From Corynebacterium caspium DSM 44850 (GTDB lineage: Bacteria; Actinomycetota; Actinomycetes; Mycobacteriales; Mycobacteriaceae): a stretch of 64,000 nt of DNA. Shown here piece after piece: positions 25,567 through 36,353 of the stretch. The DNA lies in contig NZ_CP047118.1 of assembly GCF_030440555.1 (NCBI RefSeq), positions 806,001 through 870,000 on the forward strand, in the 5' to 3' direction. A program made the position numbers and the translations under genes. Below the pieces are notes generated by a model. That model saw only the letters and a list, made by a program, of their open reading frames with translations. It was not told where the DNA came from and made no database searches. The stretch's first letter is position 1. Each line of letters begins with the position of its first letter.

Positions 25567-26657
25567 GAATTGGTATAGTTTGTCCTTATTCTTTTGATGA
25601 ACCAGGTGGGGTTCAAGCCCATATTATCGACTTAGCCGATACTCTTATTTCTTTAGGTCATGAGGTTTCCGTAATCGGTCCAGCAATCGAAAGTACGCCA
25701 CTTCCGGGTTATATCACTAAAGGTGGTAGCTCAATTCCTGTGCGGTATAACGGTTCGGTAGCTCGCCTGGCCATAGGTAAAAAAGTTACTCAAAAGATTA
25801 AAGATTTCATTAATAATGGAAATTTCGACATATTACATATTCACGAACCAAATTCTCCTAGTTTTTCAATGATGGCACTACGTTTTGCAGAAGGTCCCAT
25901 CGTTGCTACTTATCACACTTCAAGTACTGATTCGAAGCTATTAAGGATAGCGCTACCAGTATTGCGCCCGCTTTTGGAAAAAATTCGCGGCGGTATTGCA
26001 GTATCGGAAATGGCTAGAAGGTGGCAAGTAGAAATGCTGGGAGGAGATCCAATATTAATCCCAAATGGGGTGCGTACCGCTAAATTTAGAGCCGCTTATA
26101 TGCCACCGGATCCTAATAAACCAGTAGAGATAGTGTTTTTAGGCCGAATTGATGAGCCCCGTAAAGGTTTAAATATTTTGCTTGCCGCCTTAGAATCTGT
26201 GTCTGTGAAAGTTAAGGTCACAGTAATAGGTGGTGGAGAAGCTAGAAATATTCCCGGAATAGATTTTGTGGGCCGGGTAAGTGAAGAAGAGAAAGCCAAA
26301 ATTTTAGGCAGAGCCGATATCTATGTGGCTCCAAATACCGGTGGGGAAAGTTTTGGAATTGTTTTAGTTGAGGCTATGGCCGCAGGATGTGCAGTGGTTG
26401 CTAGTGACTTAGAAGCCTTTCGGGCAGTAGCTGCTGCAGATAGTTGTCAACCTGCAGCTAGATTATTTGCCACGGGATCTCCACGCGCTTTAGCTAGCAC
26501 CTTAAATGAGCTAATTGCTGACCCGCAGCAACGCGCAGAATTAGTAAGTGCCGGGTTAACTCGGGCCTTAGATTTTGAATGGGATTCTGTGGCCTTAAAT
26601 ATTTTAGCTGTATATAAAACTGTGGCAGATGGCACTAAAGTTAAGGTGCAAAAATGA
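25563..26657 (+). CDS. pimA: Phosphatidylinositol alpha-mannosyltransferase
   Basis: A GDP-mannose dependent GT4 (GT-B fold) enzyme that adds the first mannose to position 2 of PI inositol. The 364-aa protein opens with MRIGIVCPYSFDEPGGVQAHI, here with the glycine-rich acceptor loop GGVQ. C-terminal domain features are EIVFLGRIDEPRKGL, and the nucleotide-sugar motif GGESFGIVLVEAMAAGCAVV with the two conserved Glu. It overlaps patA upstream and the unnamed membrane-anchored gene downstream (4 nt), showing translational coupling through the PIM operon. Confidence 0.95.
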   Translation: MRIGIVCPYSFDEPGGVQAHIIDLADTLISLGHEVSVIGPAIESTPLPGYITKGGSSIPVRYNGSVARLAIGKKVTQKIKDFINNGNFDILHIHEPNSPSFSMMALRFAEGPIVATYHTSSTDSKLLRIALPVLRPLLEKIRGGIAVSEMARRWQVEMLGGDPILIPNGVRTAKFRAAYMPPDPNKPVEIVFLGRIDEPRKGLNILLAALESVSVKVKVTVIGGGEARNIPGIDFVGRVSEEEKAKILGRADIYVAPNTGGESFGIVLVEAMAAGCAVVASDLEAFRAVAAADSCQPAARLFATGSPRALASTLNELIADPQQRAELVSAGLTRALDFEWDSVALNILAVYKTVADGTKVKVQK

Positions 26658-27121
26658 CCACAGGATTAATAATATTATTAATAGTTGTCCTAGTAAGTGC
26701 GATTTCCTGGGCCTATTTCACCGCCCAAAGATTAAATCGTTTACATATTCGAACAGATGCCGCACTAGCTAGACTCAGCGCAGTATTAGATAGAAGAGAT
26801 GCTGTAATAATTGCGGTATTGCCAGACCTAGCCCCGATCGCAAAACCTGCATTAGCCCTTGGATTAGATCAAAAAACTATCGATAAAAGAGCTAAGTTAA
26901 CTCGCGCAGTAGATAGTGCCCTCGATAAATACCAGGGTGAAATACCTGTGACCGTAATGGAAGCCTCCGCCTTAGTGGAATTAGCCAGCCGTTTCTACAA
27001 CGAAGCTGTAACTGATACTCGCGCTCTTAGAACTCGTTACTTAGTACAACTACTAAAGCTGGGAGGAACCGCGCGCTTACCCCGTTATTTTGAAGGAATT
27101 CCTCCGATACTTAGTGACTAA
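26654..27121 (+). CDS. Conserved membrane-anchored protein of the PIM operon
   Basis: I do not recognise a characterised function. The 155-aa product has one N-terminal membrane helix (residues 4-24, LIILLIVVLVSAISWAYF) and then a helical soluble domain with RLHIRTDAALARLSAVLDRR, DSALDKYQGEIPVTVMEASALVELASRFYNEAV in part, and a basic C-terminus. The overall layout resembles LemA-type proteins (membrane anchor plus helical bundle, an N-A-x2-R-like tract near FYNEAV), a weak likeness. It overlaps pimA by 4 nt, so it is made with the PIM enzymes and may act on the same membrane surface. Confidence 0.8.
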   Translation: MTTGLIILLIVVLVSAISWAYFTAQRLNRLHIRTDAALARLSAVLDRRDAVIIAVLPDLAPIAKPALALGLDQKTIDKRAKLTRAVDSALDKYQGEIPVTVMEASALVELASRFYNEAVTDTRALRTRYLVQLLKLGGTARLPRYFEGIPPILSD

Positions 27122-27265
27122 GGATCATAAACTTAAACCTGGAACGCGTATACTAGCCACGAACTATTCATGGCCGAGGGCGGCCTCAAAGATTTCAGAC
27201 TTAACTTTTAAGGCAAACACCAGCCCAAAAAGTGATTCTCTGCTTAGAGGCCAAGAAAGGAAAAA

Positions 27266-28021
27266 ATGTCCGGGCACTCAAAATGGGCCACTACAAAGCA
27301 TAAAAAGGCAGCTAACGATGCCAAGCGAGGCAAAGAATTTGCCAAGCTAATCAAAAATATTGAGGTAGCAGCCCGCACTGGCGGTGGCGATCCTTCCGCC
27401 AACCCCACGTTGGAAGATATGATCCGCAAGGCCAAGCGAGCTTCGGTTCCCAACGATAATATTGAGCGTGCCCGCAAGCGTGGCTCTGGCGAAGAAGCAG
27501 GCGGCGCCAACTGGGAAACCATCATGTATGAAGGATATGGCCCAAATGGGGTAGCCATGATGATTGAGTGCCTCACCGATAACCGCAACCGGGCAGCCAC
27601 TGAAGTTCGGATGCGGATGTCAAAAAATGGCGGCAACCTGGCTGAATCCGGGGCTGTTTCCTATATGTTTTCGCGCAAGGGCATCGTAACTGTAACTAAG
27701 GGTGAACTTAGCGAAGACGATGTATTGATGGCAGTACTAGATGCCGGCGCCGAAGAGGTAAATGATCTCGGTGAAGTTTTCGAAGTAGTTTCTGCCCCTG
27801 AAGATACTCAGGCAGTAAAGGCAGCACTAGAAGAAGCTGGCATGAATATAGAAGAAGCTGGCAGTGATTTCCGCGCATCCCTAGGGGCCCCACTTGATGT
27901 GGCCGGAGCCAAGAAGATTGAAAAACTCATCGATGCTTTAGAAGAAAGCGACGATGTACAGGAAGTTTATACCAATATGGAGCTTTCTGAAGAAGTTCTA
28001 GCAGCTCTTGCTGAAGGCTAA
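27266..28021 (+). CDS. YebC/PmpR family protein
   Basis: A YebC family member, linked in other bacteria both to transcriptional regulation and, for some members, to relief of ribosome stalling. The 251-aa protein has the family start [20 protein letters not shown], then [40 protein letters not shown] and [10 protein letters not shown]. It lies directly upstream of ruvC, the common arrangement in bacteria. A good Shine-Dalgarno (AGAAAGGA) precedes ATG 27266. A hairpin terminator follows, so ruvC has its own promoter. Confidence 0.93.
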   Translation: MSGHSKWATTKHKKAANDAKRGKEFAKLIKNIEVAARTGGGDPSANPTLEDMIRKAKRASVPNDNIERARKRGSGEEAGGANWETIMYEGYGPNGVAMMIECLTDNRNRAATEVRMRMSKNGGNLAESGAVSYMFSRKGIVTVTKGELSEDDVLMAVLDAGAEEVNDLGEVFEVVSAPEDTQAVKAALEEAGMNIEEAGSDFRASLGAPLDVAGAKKIEKLIDALEESDDVQEVYTNMELSEEVLAALAEG

Positions 28022-28037
28022 TTTTAGCTATTCTTAT

Positions 28038-28097
28038 CCGCGCTTTTTCTGAAATTCTGCTGCATTTAAGGCAGGCTTCGGATAAAGCGCGGTTTTT
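28038..28097 (+). terminator. Terminator after the yebC-like gene
   Basis: CCGCGCTTT (28038-28046) and AAAGCGCGG (28084-28092) form a 9-bp stem ending in TTTTTC. The loop is long (37 nt) and holds a smaller GC-rich hairpin. Confidence 0.65.
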
Positions 28098-28167
28098 CGC
28101 TAGTATGTACTAATGCCGTGCGATATCGAAAATTCGCGCTAAACCCTAACGGATTCTTAAGGAGTAC

Positions 28168-28749
28168 ATGGTGCACAGCCTTGAAGGCCTTAGTGTGATG
28201 GGCATTGACCCAGGCCTAACTCGCTGTGGCCTTTCGGTAGTTCAAGCTGGACGCGGGCGCGCAATTTATCCCATCGCAGTAGGGGTGGTGCGCACCCCGG
28301 CAGAAAGTCCGCTAACCGAACGCCTTTTAAGGCTTTCTAAGGCGGCAACAGAATGGATGGATGAATACCGTCCTGATGTAGTTGCTATAGAGCGAATATT
28401 TGAACGCAGCAATGTCTCCACTGTGATGCACACCGCCCATGCCGTTGGGGTTTTAGTACTCGCCGCTGCGGAGCGCAATATTCCGGTGCAAATGTATACC
28501 CCCAGTGAAGTTAAAAAGGCTATCTCTGGTAATGGTCGGGCAGATAAAAAACAGATGACCAGCATGATTACTAGAATCCTGGGGTTATCAGAACCTCCTA
28601 AACCAGCAGATGCCGCGGATGCCTTAGCTTTGGCAGTTTGTCATTGCTGGCGCGCCCCGATGCTAGCGCGCGAAGCTCAACTAGTTCAAAAAATTGGCGA
28701 TAATCCAGCAGCTGCTGCTGCCCAAAAATGGAAAGAAGCTTTGCGATGA
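28168..28749 (+). CDS. ruvC: Holliday junction resolvase RuvC
   Basis: Endonuclease that resolves four-way junctions in recombination repair. The 193-aa protein has the acidic catalytic set: [16 protein letters not shown] (first Asp), [15 protein letters not shown] (Glu), and [15 protein letters not shown] (two Asp). The start is ATG 28168 with AAGGAG 3 nt before it. GTG 28171, one codon on, has better spacing and may be the real start. Its stop overlaps the ruvA ATG (ATGA). Confidence 0.95.
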   Translation: MVHSLEGLSVMGIDPGLTRCGLSVVQAGRGRAIYPIAVGVVRTPAESPLTERLLRLSKAATEWMDEYRPDVVAIERIFERSNVSTVMHTAHAVGVLVLAAAERNIPVQMYTPSEVKKAISGNGRADKKQMTSMITRILGLSEPPKPADAADALALAVCHCWRAPMLAREAQLVQKIGDNPAAAAAQKWKEALR

Positions 28750-29363
28750 TTTCCTCCCTAACAGGTACCGTACAAAGCATTAGTCTTAATGGCGTAGTAA
28801 TAGATACTGGGGGAGTAGGGTATTTCTGCATTGCGACGCCACGCACCTTAAGCCAGCTCATCCGAGGAGAAAAAGCCACCATACTTACCACCATGGTGGT
28901 AAGAGAGGATGCTATTTCTCTTTATGGTTTTCTTGATCCAGCTGATCGGGAAATCTTTTCAACACTGCAAAGCGTATCGGGTTTAGGACCACGTTTAGCC
29001 CTGGCATGTTTATCCGTATTTAATGCCGTCGAAATAGCCCAAGCAATATCTACTTCAGATACTAAAACTTTGCAACGCATTCCAGGGGTAGGCAAACGTA
29101 TGGCAGATAGAATGGTTTTAGACCTTAAAGAAAAGATGGAGGCTTATACTGCAGGCTTAGAAGCTAATAATGAAGGGGTGCAAGAGCTCCTGCCAAGTGC
29201 CAGCAGTGCCATTGCGGATCAAGTTATTGCCGCTTTAGTAGGGCTAGGATTTACTGAAAAACAAGCTAATTTGGAAGTAACCGGGGTGCTTCGCGAAAAT
29301 CCGGAGATGACCACCGCCCAAGCCTTAAGAGCTGCGTTAGCCCAGCTCGGTGCCAAAAAATAG
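28746..29363 (+). CDS. ruvA: Holliday junction branch-migration protein RuvA
   Basis: Tetrameric DNA-binding partner of RuvB. From ATG 28746 (overlapping the ruvC stop by 4 nt) it is 205 aa beginning MISSLTGTV, the canonical start. The OB-fold domain I (1-63, with [17 protein letters not shown]), the helix-hairpin-helix domain II ([15 protein letters not shown] and [18 protein letters not shown]) and the C-terminal RuvB-binding domain III ([16 protein letters not shown]) are all present. Confidence 0.96.
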   Translation: MISSLTGTVQSISLNGVVIDTGGVGYFCIATPRTLSQLIRGEKATILTTMVVREDAISLYGFLDPADREIFSTLQSVSGLGPRLALACLSVFNAVEIAQAISTSDTKTLQRIPGVGKRMADRMVLDLKEKMEAYTAGLEANNEGVQELLPSASSAIADQVIAALVGLGFTEKQANLEVTGVLRENPEMTTAQALRAALAQLGAKK

Positions 29364-29387
29364 CACCAGGAATTAGGAGTCCCAAAG

Positions 29388-30479
29388 ATGTCTGATGTGG
29401 AGCGCACTGAATTTCAGCTGCCCCCAAATCTAGCTATCCCACAACCGCGTGCCCAAGGACAAGCTGGGGGAACCATTGATGTGGCGGCCGGAAAACTACC
29501 AGGGGAAAGCGAAGTAGAAAGTACTTTGCGCCCCAAGAGTTTGGATGAGTTTATTGGGCAGAAAAAAGTGCGCGAACAGCTTTCTTTGGTGCTCACCGGA
29601 GCTAAAAACCGCGGCGTAGTACCTGATCACGTCCTTTTAGCTGGCCCGCCAGGCTTGGGTAAAACCACCATGGCTATGATCATCGCCCAAGAAATGGGAG
29701 CTTCTTTACGCATGACCTCCGGGCCAGCTTTGGAAAGAGCTGGCGATTTGGCAGCAATGCTTTCCAACCTAATGGATGGCGATGTGCTCTTTATTGATGA
29801 GATCCATCGGATAGCACGTCCAGCTGAGGAAATGCTGTATATGGCGATGGAAGATTTCCGCATCGATGTAATTGTTGGTAAAGGCCCTGGCGCTACTTCA
29901 ATTCCTTTGGAATTACCACCTTTTACTCTTGTAGCAGCTACCACACGCTCTGGAATGCTAACTGGCCCGCTACGCGACCGTTTTGGTTTTACTGCCCAAA
30001 TGGAATTTTATGATGTAGCTGACTTAACCAGAGTGGTTACCCGCGCCGCCAAAATTTTGAATCTAACAATCAATCCTGATGCTGCTGCAGAAATTGCCTC
30101 GCGTTCCCGGGGGACCCCGCGTATTGCTAACCGCCTGTTGCGCCGAGTCCGCGATTTTGCAGAAGTACATTCAGACGGAACTATCGACCTAGCCGCAGCT
30201 CGAGGGGCCTTAGCAGTTTTTGACGTAGACGAACGCGGCTTGGATCGCCTCGACAGAGCCGTACTAAATGCGCTTATTCGCGGCCATGGGGGAGGACCAG
30301 TTGGGGTGAATACCTTAGCTATTGCCGTAGGTGAGGAACCAGCCACAGTGGAAGAAGTTTGCGAACCTTATCTAGTGCGCGCCGGCTTGATAGCTCGCAC
30401 TGGCAGGGGCCGAGTGGCCACCGCAAGTGCTTGGCGACATTTAGGATTAGAACCACCGGAAGGCACTTTGGGAATCTAG
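29388..30479 (+). CDS. ruvB: Holliday junction helicase RuvB
   Basis: AAA+ motor that drives branch migration with RuvA. The 363-aa protein has Walker [10 protein letters not shown], Walker B LFIDEIHR, sensor 1 region [20 protein letters not shown] (with arginine finger), sensor 2 [15 protein letters not shown], and a winged-helix C-terminus ([22 protein letters not shown]). The N-terminus is about 30 residues longer than in E. coli, as often in corynebacteria. It lies 24 nt after ruvA, completing ruvCAB. Confidence 0.97.
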   Translation: MSDVERTEFQLPPNLAIPQPRAQGQAGGTIDVAAGKLPGESEVESTLRPKSLDEFIGQKKVREQLSLVLTGAKNRGVVPDHVLLAGPPGLGKTTMAMIIAQEMGASLRMTSGPALERAGDLAAMLSNLMDGDVLFIDEIHRIARPAEEMLYMAMEDFRIDVIVGKGPGATSIPLELPPFTLVAATTRSGMLTGPLRDRFGFTAQMEFYDVADLTRVVTRAAKILNLTINPDAAAEIASRSRGTPRIANRLLRRVRDFAEVHSDGTIDLAAARGALAVFDVDERGLDRLDRAVLNALIRGHGGGPVGVNTLAIAVGEEPATVEEVCEPYLVRAGLIARTGRGRVATASAWRHLGLEPPEGTLGI

Positions 30480-30511
30480 ATATCTAGATATTTAGATTTG
30501 AGGTATTGGCA

Positions 30512-30517
30512 TATAGT
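30512..30517 (+). promoter_or_regulatory. Leaderless -10 element of yajC
   Basis: TATAGT followed by 7 nt (GGCTGCT) and ATG 30525. The box overlaps an in-frame GTG (30516), which makes that upstream start unlikely. Confidence 0.5.
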
Positions 30518-30524
30518 GGCTGCT

Positions 30525-30857
30525 ATGAATTCTTTGATGTTAATTATTGTTACTGTGGGTTTTTTAATTCTGATTACTTTAAATAATCGGAAAATAAGTA
30601 AAAAGCGAGCAGAAATTCTGGAAATGCAGAATTCTATAACCACTGGCAGTCAGGTAATAACAGTGGCTGGATTGCATGGCACAGTATCAGCGGTAGATGC
30701 AGAAACAGTTAGTTTAATGGTGGCTCCCGGAGTGGAAACAGTATGGGAAAAAACAGCTATTGCCTCTATTATTTCCCCGATCACTGATGAGCAGGAAAAT
30801 ACGGAAGCAAATAATTTTGAAACAGGAGAACCCACTACTACAGATCCTACTAACTAA
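30525..30857 (+). CDS. yajC: Preprotein translocase subunit YajC
   Basis: A small membrane protein of the SecDF-YajC complex that assists SecYEG-dependent export. With ATG 30525 it is 110 aa: one N-terminal helix (residues 2-20, LMLIIVTVGFLILITL), then the family stretch NNRKISKKRAEILEMQNSITTGSQVITVAGLHGTV and an acidic tail (DEQENTEANN, TTTDPTN). The in-frame starts 30498 and 30516 are disfavoured by the TATAGT box. The order yajC-secD-secF is standard. Confidence 0.88.
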   Translation: MNSLMLIIVTVGFLILITLNNRKISKKRAEILEMQNSITTGSQVITVAGLHGTVSAVDAETVSLMVAPGVETVWEKTAIASIISPITDEQENTEANNFETGEPTTTDPTN

Positions 30858-31036
30858 ATTTTGAGCCTTAACGCTTTGTAGTTGGGTTAGTTCGAAGTAT
30901 TGCGTATAGCCTGGGATGAGTCCAAGGCAACAAACAGTGCAACAAACAGTATGGGCGCGGGGTAGCGTACTATACCCAATGGAATTTTCTGCCGTATTTG
31001 GCGGTGAGCAAGTAACCATAATTAGGAGACACATCG

Positions 31037-32881
31037 GTGGCTAGAACCACAGAACGGCGACGAGGTACCAAGAACCCCTCGCGTAGCTGGCCCGCACGGG
31101 CTTTGGGGATATTTTTTATCCTCACACTGTTGATCTATGCGCTCGCGCTATTTACAGGAGATCGTTCCCTTAGCCCCAAACTGGGCATAGACCTTCAAGG
31201 TGGTACCCGCGTAACTTTGGTGCCGCAGGGACAAGAGCCAACCCCTGAGCAACTAGCTCAAGCCCGCACAATTTTGGAACGCCGCGTAAACGGCATGGGT
31301 GTTTCTGGAGCTAGCGTAGTAACTGACGGTAATACCCTAGTTATTACTGTGCCCGGTGAAGATGCCTCTCAAGCTCGAGGCTTGGGGCAAACTTCGCAGC
31401 TACTTTTCCGTCCAGTAGCACAGGCAGAAATGCCAAATTTGCAGGAGCTGCCCAAAGTATTAGGGGAGATGGCTAATCGATGGGTGGAATATGGCATTAT
31501 CACTCCAGAGCAAGCCAAAGAATCCACTAATACGCTGATCACCGCCTTAAACACTGCGCAACAGCAACCAACCATCGAACAAGAAGGCACCTCTGCTGAA
31601 GGGGAAGCGGCAGATAAAACCACTAGTGTTCCACTGGTAACGGCCCCAGAGATCACGGCCACACCTTTGCCAGAGCCGGCAAACTCGATTGAGGCTACCC
31701 AACGTCGCCAAGAAATAACTGCAATATTGCGTAAGGATCGCCAATCTGAGGATCCCACTACTCAAGCAGCAGCTCGTTCCTTGATGCAATGTAGTGCTGA
31801 TACCCCCGATCCGCTTTCTGGTACGGATGCCGCGGATAAGCCCTTGGTTACCTGTGAGGTATCCCTAGGACAGGCACTACTTTTGGATCCGGCACCGCTA
31901 CTGGTTGACGGTGATGGTGAAAAGCGGCTCAGCGGTTCAGCTATTGATAGCAAGCGTCCAATTACTGGTGGCTTGAATCCGCAGTCAGGTCAGATGGAAA
32001 TCAGCTTTGCTTTTGATGACCAAGGCGGCGGCAAAACCTGGTCCAAGTTAACCACCGAATATTTGCAAAAACAGGTGGCAATTACTTTGGATTCGCAAAT
32101 TATTTCGGCACCGGTAATCCAATCAGCTACTCCGGTCGGATCTGCTACTTCAATTACTGGCTCTTTTACGCTGCAAGAAGCCCAAGAACTTGCCAATAAT
32201 CTGCGCTATGGTGCACTTCCTTTATCCTTTGCAGGTGAAAATGGCGAATCTGGTGGTACCACCCAGACCATTCCAGCTTCTTTAGGTGATGCCTCCCTTA
32301 AAGCAGGCTTTATCGCCGGTATTATCGGCCTGATTTTAATTGCCATATTTGCATTCTCTTATTATCGCCTCTATGGCTTGATTGCTATTCTCGGCATCTT
32401 ATTAACCATCGTCCAGGTTTATGGCTCATTAGTATTATTGGGCCGCTGGATTGGATACTCTCTAGATCTTTCCGGTATTGCCGGTTTGATCATTGGTATT
32501 GGTGCGATGGCAGACTCCTTCGTAGTTATTTATGAACGTATTAAAGATGAAGTCCGCGATGGAGCAACTTTCCGTTCCGCTACCGGACGTGGTTGGGAGC
32601 GGGCTAAACGCACCATCGTTACCGGTAATATGGTCACCTTGATTGCTTCCGTAGCAATTTACTTCCTAGCCGTTGGCGAGGTTAAGGGATTCGCCTTCAC
32701 CTTGGGAATGACCACCGTATTTGACCTATTAGTTACCTTCCTGCTCACTGCGCCAATCATGGTATTGGCGGCGCGTCGTCCATTCTGGGCTAAGCCAGCA
32801 GTTAATGGAATGGCCAAGGTATTCCGACTGGCGGAAATTCACCGCGCGAACCGTACTTCCGCCGAGGAGGCACAAAAATGA
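31037..32881 (+). CDS. secD: Protein translocase subunit SecD
   Basis: RND-family component of the proton-driven Sec auxiliary complex. The 614-aa product starts at GTG 31037 (AGGAG upstream). The first helix is around 22-41. It is followed by the conserved LGIDLQGGTRVTLVP, the large P1 domain with an Ala/Pro/Glu-rich insertion (about 185-225), LDSQIISAPVIQSATPVGSATSITG in part, then five helices with DLSGIAGLIIGIGAMADSFVVIYERIKDE, here with GMAVD replaced by GAMAD. It overlaps secF by 4 nt. Confidence 0.96.
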   Translation: MARTTERRRGTKNPSRSWPARALGIFFILTLLIYALALFTGDRSLSPKLGIDLQGGTRVTLVPQGQEPTPEQLAQARTILERRVNGMGVSGASVVTDGNTLVITVPGEDASQARGLGQTSQLLFRPVAQAEMPNLQELPKVLGEMANRWVEYGIITPEQAKESTNTLITALNTAQQQPTIEQEGTSAEGEAADKTTSVPLVTAPEITATPLPEPANSIEATQRRQEITAILRKDRQSEDPTTQAAARSLMQCSADTPDPLSGTDAADKPLVTCEVSLGQALLLDPAPLLVDGDGEKRLSGSAIDSKRPITGGLNPQSGQMEISFAFDDQGGGKTWSKLTTEYLQKQVAITLDSQIISAPVIQSATPVGSATSITGSFTLQEAQELANNLRYGALPLSFAGENGESGGTTQTIPASLGDASLKAGFIAGIIGLILIAIFAFSYYRLYGLIAILGILLTIVQVYGSLVLLGRWIGYSLDLSGIAGLIIGIGAMADSFVVIYERIKDEVRDGATFRSATGRGWERAKRTIVTGNMVTLIASVAIYFLAVGEVKGFAFTLGMTTVFDLLVTFLLTAPIMVLAARRPFWAKPAVNGMAKVFRLAEIHRANRTSAEEAQK

Positions 32882-34083
32882 GCCGTACAACGCGTACTTC
32901 TTTAAGCTCTGCAGCTAGTGAACACAGCGGAGATCAACCCCAAGAAATTAACCTCAGCCTTGTTGATCGTCTCAGCACTGGTGATGGCGGTATTGATTTC
33001 GTCGGAAAATCTAAAACCTGGTATTGGGCAACCGTAGTACTGCTAGCAATCAGCGTGCTAGCTGTAGTTATTCGAGGATTCACCTTATCTATTGATTTTG
33101 AAGGTGGCACCAAGCTCAATATGCCAGCGGAAAATATTAGTGTTTCCGCCGCTGCTGAAACCTTTGAAAATGCCCTTGGAATCAATCCTGAAATGACTCA
33201 GATTGTGGGCTCTGGGAATACCGCCACCTTAGAAATCCATTCCGAAAGGCTTTCTGAGGACCAGATTGCTAAGGCGCGCCTGGCGCTCTATGAGGCTTTC
33301 CAGCCACATAATGCTGCCGGTGAAATCACCCCTGATGCTATTGGTGATTCCACTGTTTCAGAATCATGGGGCTCTACGATTACCAACCGGATGATTCTTT
33401 CCATGCTGGTATTCCTAGTCTTGGCTTTCATATATATTGCCGTGCGCTTGAAGCGTGAAATGGCAGTGGCAGCTATGGTTGCGCTAATCGTGGATGCGAT
33501 TCTCATCGCCGGAATTTATGCCCTATTTGGCTTCGAGGTCTCCCCAGCTGCAGTTATTGGTTTGTTAACTGTTTTAGCTTTCTCTATCTACGACACCGTA
33601 ATTGTCTTCGATAAAGTTCGCGAAAATACTGAAGGCATATTGGAATCTCGCAATCAAACCTATGCAGAAGCTGCAAATGCGGCCGTAAACCAGACCGTCA
33701 TGCGCTCAATTTCCACCTCAGTTATTTCTGCCCTGCCAATTGTGGCTCTCATGGTGGTAGCCGTGTGGATGCTAGGCGTAGGTGCCTTGCAAGATCTAGC
33801 CCTAATTCAGCTAATTGGTGTTATAGAAGGCGTATTTTCCTCAATCTTCTTGGCCACACCACTTCTGGTAACTATCACCCAGCGCAAGCGTGAATATATA
33901 AATCACAACCAACGAGTACTAGCTTTCCGCGAAAATCGTGAAGCCGAGATCACTGCTGAACTAGCTGATAGCACAGCTAAAAAAGCGACTCGCACAGTAG
34001 CTGCTCCAGCTGCTCCAGTGGGCCCAATTGCCACTTCGCATGACCCAGAAGCAGCAACTACCTGGCGCCCAGGAAAAGCCTAG
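32878..34083 (+). CDS. secF: Protein translocase subunit SecF
   Basis: Partner of SecD. The 401-aa product has a first helix at about 44-62, then RGFTLSIDFEGGTKLNM, the SecF form of the G-D/E-GG motif. Helices 2-6 follow, with AAVIGLLTVLAFSIYDTVIVFDKVREN and QTVMRSISTSVISALPIVAL. The C-terminal tail is Ala/Pro-rich and charged. The ATG overlaps the secD stop (ATGA), so the two are translationally coupled. Confidence 0.96.
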   Translation: MSRTTRTSLSSAASEHSGDQPQEINLSLVDRLSTGDGGIDFVGKSKTWYWATVVLLAISVLAVVIRGFTLSIDFEGGTKLNMPAENISVSAAAETFENALGINPEMTQIVGSGNTATLEIHSERLSEDQIAKARLALYEAFQPHNAAGEITPDAIGDSTVSESWGSTITNRMILSMLVFLVLAFIYIAVRLKREMAVAAMVALIVDAILIAGIYALFGFEVSPAAVIGLLTVLAFSIYDTVIVFDKVRENTEGILESRNQTYAEAANAAVNQTVMRSISTSVISALPIVALMVVAVWMLGVGALQDLALIQLIGVIEGVFSSIFLATPLLVTITQRKREYINHNQRVLAFRENREAEITAELADSTAKKATRTVAAPAAPVGPIATSHDPEAATTWRPGKA

Positions 34084-34136
34084 ATTAAAGCTTCTAGCTA
34101 AATGCGTCATCAAACCCGCTACCCAGAAGGAAGTTT

Positions 34137-35753
34137 GTGAAATCCCAAGGGAACTCCCGCTTCGGCAGCGCACCTCAGCAAAAAATTCTAGGTGCGTTAT
34201 TCGCCGGAGCGGTTTTGGGTACTAGTTTAATTTCATGCGGAACTAACTCTGCTTCGAAAGAAGAACTCCCCGCTACAGCAGATTTTCCTGCCTATGCGCT
34301 AAGTACTCCACTAGTAACTGTTAATGCCGGTAGCAATACTGGTGCAGCTACTAATGCCGAACTTTTAAGTGCCAGACTCTACCCAGGGGTTTATACCCAA
34401 GGGCCTTCCGGCCAGATGATTCCGAATACGGATCTAGTAACTACCCAAGTATTGCCGGGGCTGCAAAGGCAAGTCGTTTATTCGATTAATCCCACTGCCA
34501 CTTTTTCAGATGGCACGCCAATAACTTGCACCGATTTTTTAGTTTCTTATACGGCCGGAAAACTACCAGAACTATTTGGTTCTCATTTGCCGCTGCTGGC
34601 AGAGGTCGCTGGAATGGATTGCGTACCTGGAGCGCGCAAATTTAGCATCACTTTCTTAGAAGGTTTTGGAGATAGATGGCGCAATATCTTCAGTGCCGGC
34701 CAAGTATTACCCGCACATATCATTGCGAAAAATGCCGGTCTCAGCATAGAAGAACTAGGGGAAGTACTAGTTTCTGGAGACCCGGCTCGCTTGACAGAAG
34801 TAGCTAAAGCCTGGCAAAGCAGTTTTTTGCTACACCCAGGAACTGATGAAGGAATGGTTACCTCTGGGCCCTATTTGATTGCAGAAGTAGGCAGCCATGG
34901 GGAAGTGATACTAGTTCGCAACGATAATTATTATGGCGATCCTGCCCAACTTCCAAAAATAGTAGTTTGGCCAGGAACCACAGATATATCTGCTTTGGCT
35001 AAGCATAATACTTTGCTAGCTGCTGATATGAGCAATAATGGCACCGAGTGGGTTAACCGTGATGATCCAAAAAATAATTTCGTAGTTGAACGCCGCAATG
35101 GGTCTATGACAGATACTTTGTTCCTAAGAACCAGCGGAGTATTTGAAACAGCCGAAGCCCGTCGAGCTTTTGCTGCTTGTATTGATCACCATAAAGTAGC
35201 CGCAGCTTCGGCAGAGATCGCGGCAACTGAACCACAACTAACCGTCGTGCATGTGGTGCCTCCTGATGATCCAAAAGGCGCCAAGCTAGCCGATATCACC
35301 GATCCACATATTGGGCAAAACCCCGATATTGCCAGGCAGTTAGCTGGCCAAGAAATCAGAGTGGGATATATAACTCCTAATCCACGCTATGAACATATGC
35401 TGTCAGCTATTAGTAAAAGCTGTGCGGAGCTGGGGATAACCGTCAAAGATATGTCTGGTGCACACGGTGGGGATCTAACAGAAATAGCTAATTTCGACGG
35501 GCAGTTAGATGCCATAATCAAACCTGTGAGCCCCACTAATGAATATGGCAATTTGCGGGTAACTGATAATGCAGTGCTACAGCTTCGTGATGCTGAAGCC
35601 TGGTTGTGGGAACAGGCAACTACTATTCCCTTAACTGCGCAGCCGCGCACATTTGTGATTGATCGCCGGGCCAGTAACCTAAGCGTTTATACAGGTTTAG
35701 CCGGTATTGGCTGGAATATAGACCGATGGCAAGCAAGTGAGGATAAAAAATAG
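34137..35753 (+). CDS. ABC-type peptide substrate-binding lipoprotein (DciAE-like)
   Basis: Extracytoplasmic solute-binding protein of the SBP family 5 (oligo/dipeptide). The 538-aa precursor begins at GTG 34137 with GAAGGA upstream. The lipobox LISC gives lipidated Cys34. Family blocks include [46 protein letters not shown] in part, and [16 protein letters not shown]. No permease or ATPase gene is adjacent. A homologue sits at the same place between secF and apt in C. glutamicum (dciAE), so the position is ancestral. The ligand is not known from sequence. It overlaps apt by one nt. Confidence 0.87.
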   Translation: MKSQGNSRFGSAPQQKILGALFAGAVLGTSLISCGTNSASKEELPATADFPAYALSTPLVTVNAGSNTGAATNAELLSARLYPGVYTQGPSGQMIPNTDLVTTQVLPGLQRQVVYSINPTATFSDGTPITCTDFLVSYTAGKLPELFGSHLPLLAEVAGMDCVPGARKFSITFLEGFGDRWRNIFSAGQVLPAHIIAKNAGLSIEELGEVLVSGDPARLTEVAKAWQSSFLLHPGTDEGMVTSGPYLIAEVGSHGEVILVRNDNYYGDPAQLPKIVVWPGTTDISALAKHNTLLAADMSNNGTEWVNRDDPKNNFVVERRNGSMTDTLFLRTSGVFETAEARRAFAACIDHHKVAAASAEIAATEPQLTVVHVVPPDDPKGAKLADITDPHIGQNPDIARQLAGQEIRVGYITPNPRYEHMLSAISKSCAELGITVKDMSGAHGGDLTEIANFDGQLDAIIKPVSPTNEYGNLRVTDNAVLQLRDAEAWLWEQATTIPLTAQPRTFVIDRRASNLSVYTGLAGIGWNIDRWQASEDKK

Positions 35754-36313
35754 TGGCACTAACTACTTTTGCTTCTGATCCCTGCGAATTAGCCCGGGAG
35801 GTGCTAGCTGAAAAGGTTCGTTTGGTTCCAGATTTTCCGGTGCCCGGTGTGCTTTTCCAAGATTTAACCCCCGTACTTGCAGATGCCACAGCTTTCCGTG
35901 CAGTAGTTAAGGCCCTGGCTGCGGCCGCAAGAGATATGCAAGCTGACCTCATCGGGGGTCTGGATGCACGCGGCTTCCTTTTGGGGGCAGCAGTAGCTTA
36001 TGAATTGAATTTAGGGATTTTAGCTATTCGTAAAAAAGGTAAACTGCCTCCACCAGTGTTTACCGAAGAATACGAGTTGGAATATGGCACTGCAGCCTTA
36101 GAAATCCCAGCTGAAGCTATGGATTTAAGCGGTCGCAAGGTGGTTTTGATAGATGATGTATTAGCTACTGGGGGTACTTTAGTAGCTGCCCGAAAGCTAT
36201 TGGAATCGGCAGGTGCGGTTTGTGTAGGTAATGTGGTGGTTCTTGAGGTGGAAGAACTCAAAGGCGCACAGCGTTTAGGTAGTACCCCACTTGCAGTTAT
36301 TAATAAGCCATAA
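35753..36313 (+). CDS. apt: Adenine phosphoribosyltransferase
   Basis: Salvages adenine to AMP with PRPP. The 186-aa protein has [21 protein letters not shown] near the N-terminus, [18 protein letters not shown], and the PRPP-binding loop [17 protein letters not shown]. The GTG start overlaps the stop of the lipoprotein gene by one base. It is 40 nt upstream of rel, a grouping known from C. glutamicum that joins purine salvage to (p)ppGpp metabolism. Confidence 0.96.
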   Translation: MALTTFASDPCELAREVLAEKVRLVPDFPVPGVLFQDLTPVLADATAFRAVVKALAAAARDMQADLIGGLDARGFLLGAAVAYELNLGILAIRKKGKLPPPVFTEEYELEYGTAALEIPAEAMDLSGRKVVLIDDVLATGGTLVAARKLLESAGAVCVGNVVVLEVEELKGAQRLGSTPLAVINKP

Positions 36314-36353
36314 ACTTGGTGCGATCATGGTTTAAAAAGAAGGCTGAGGCGAG

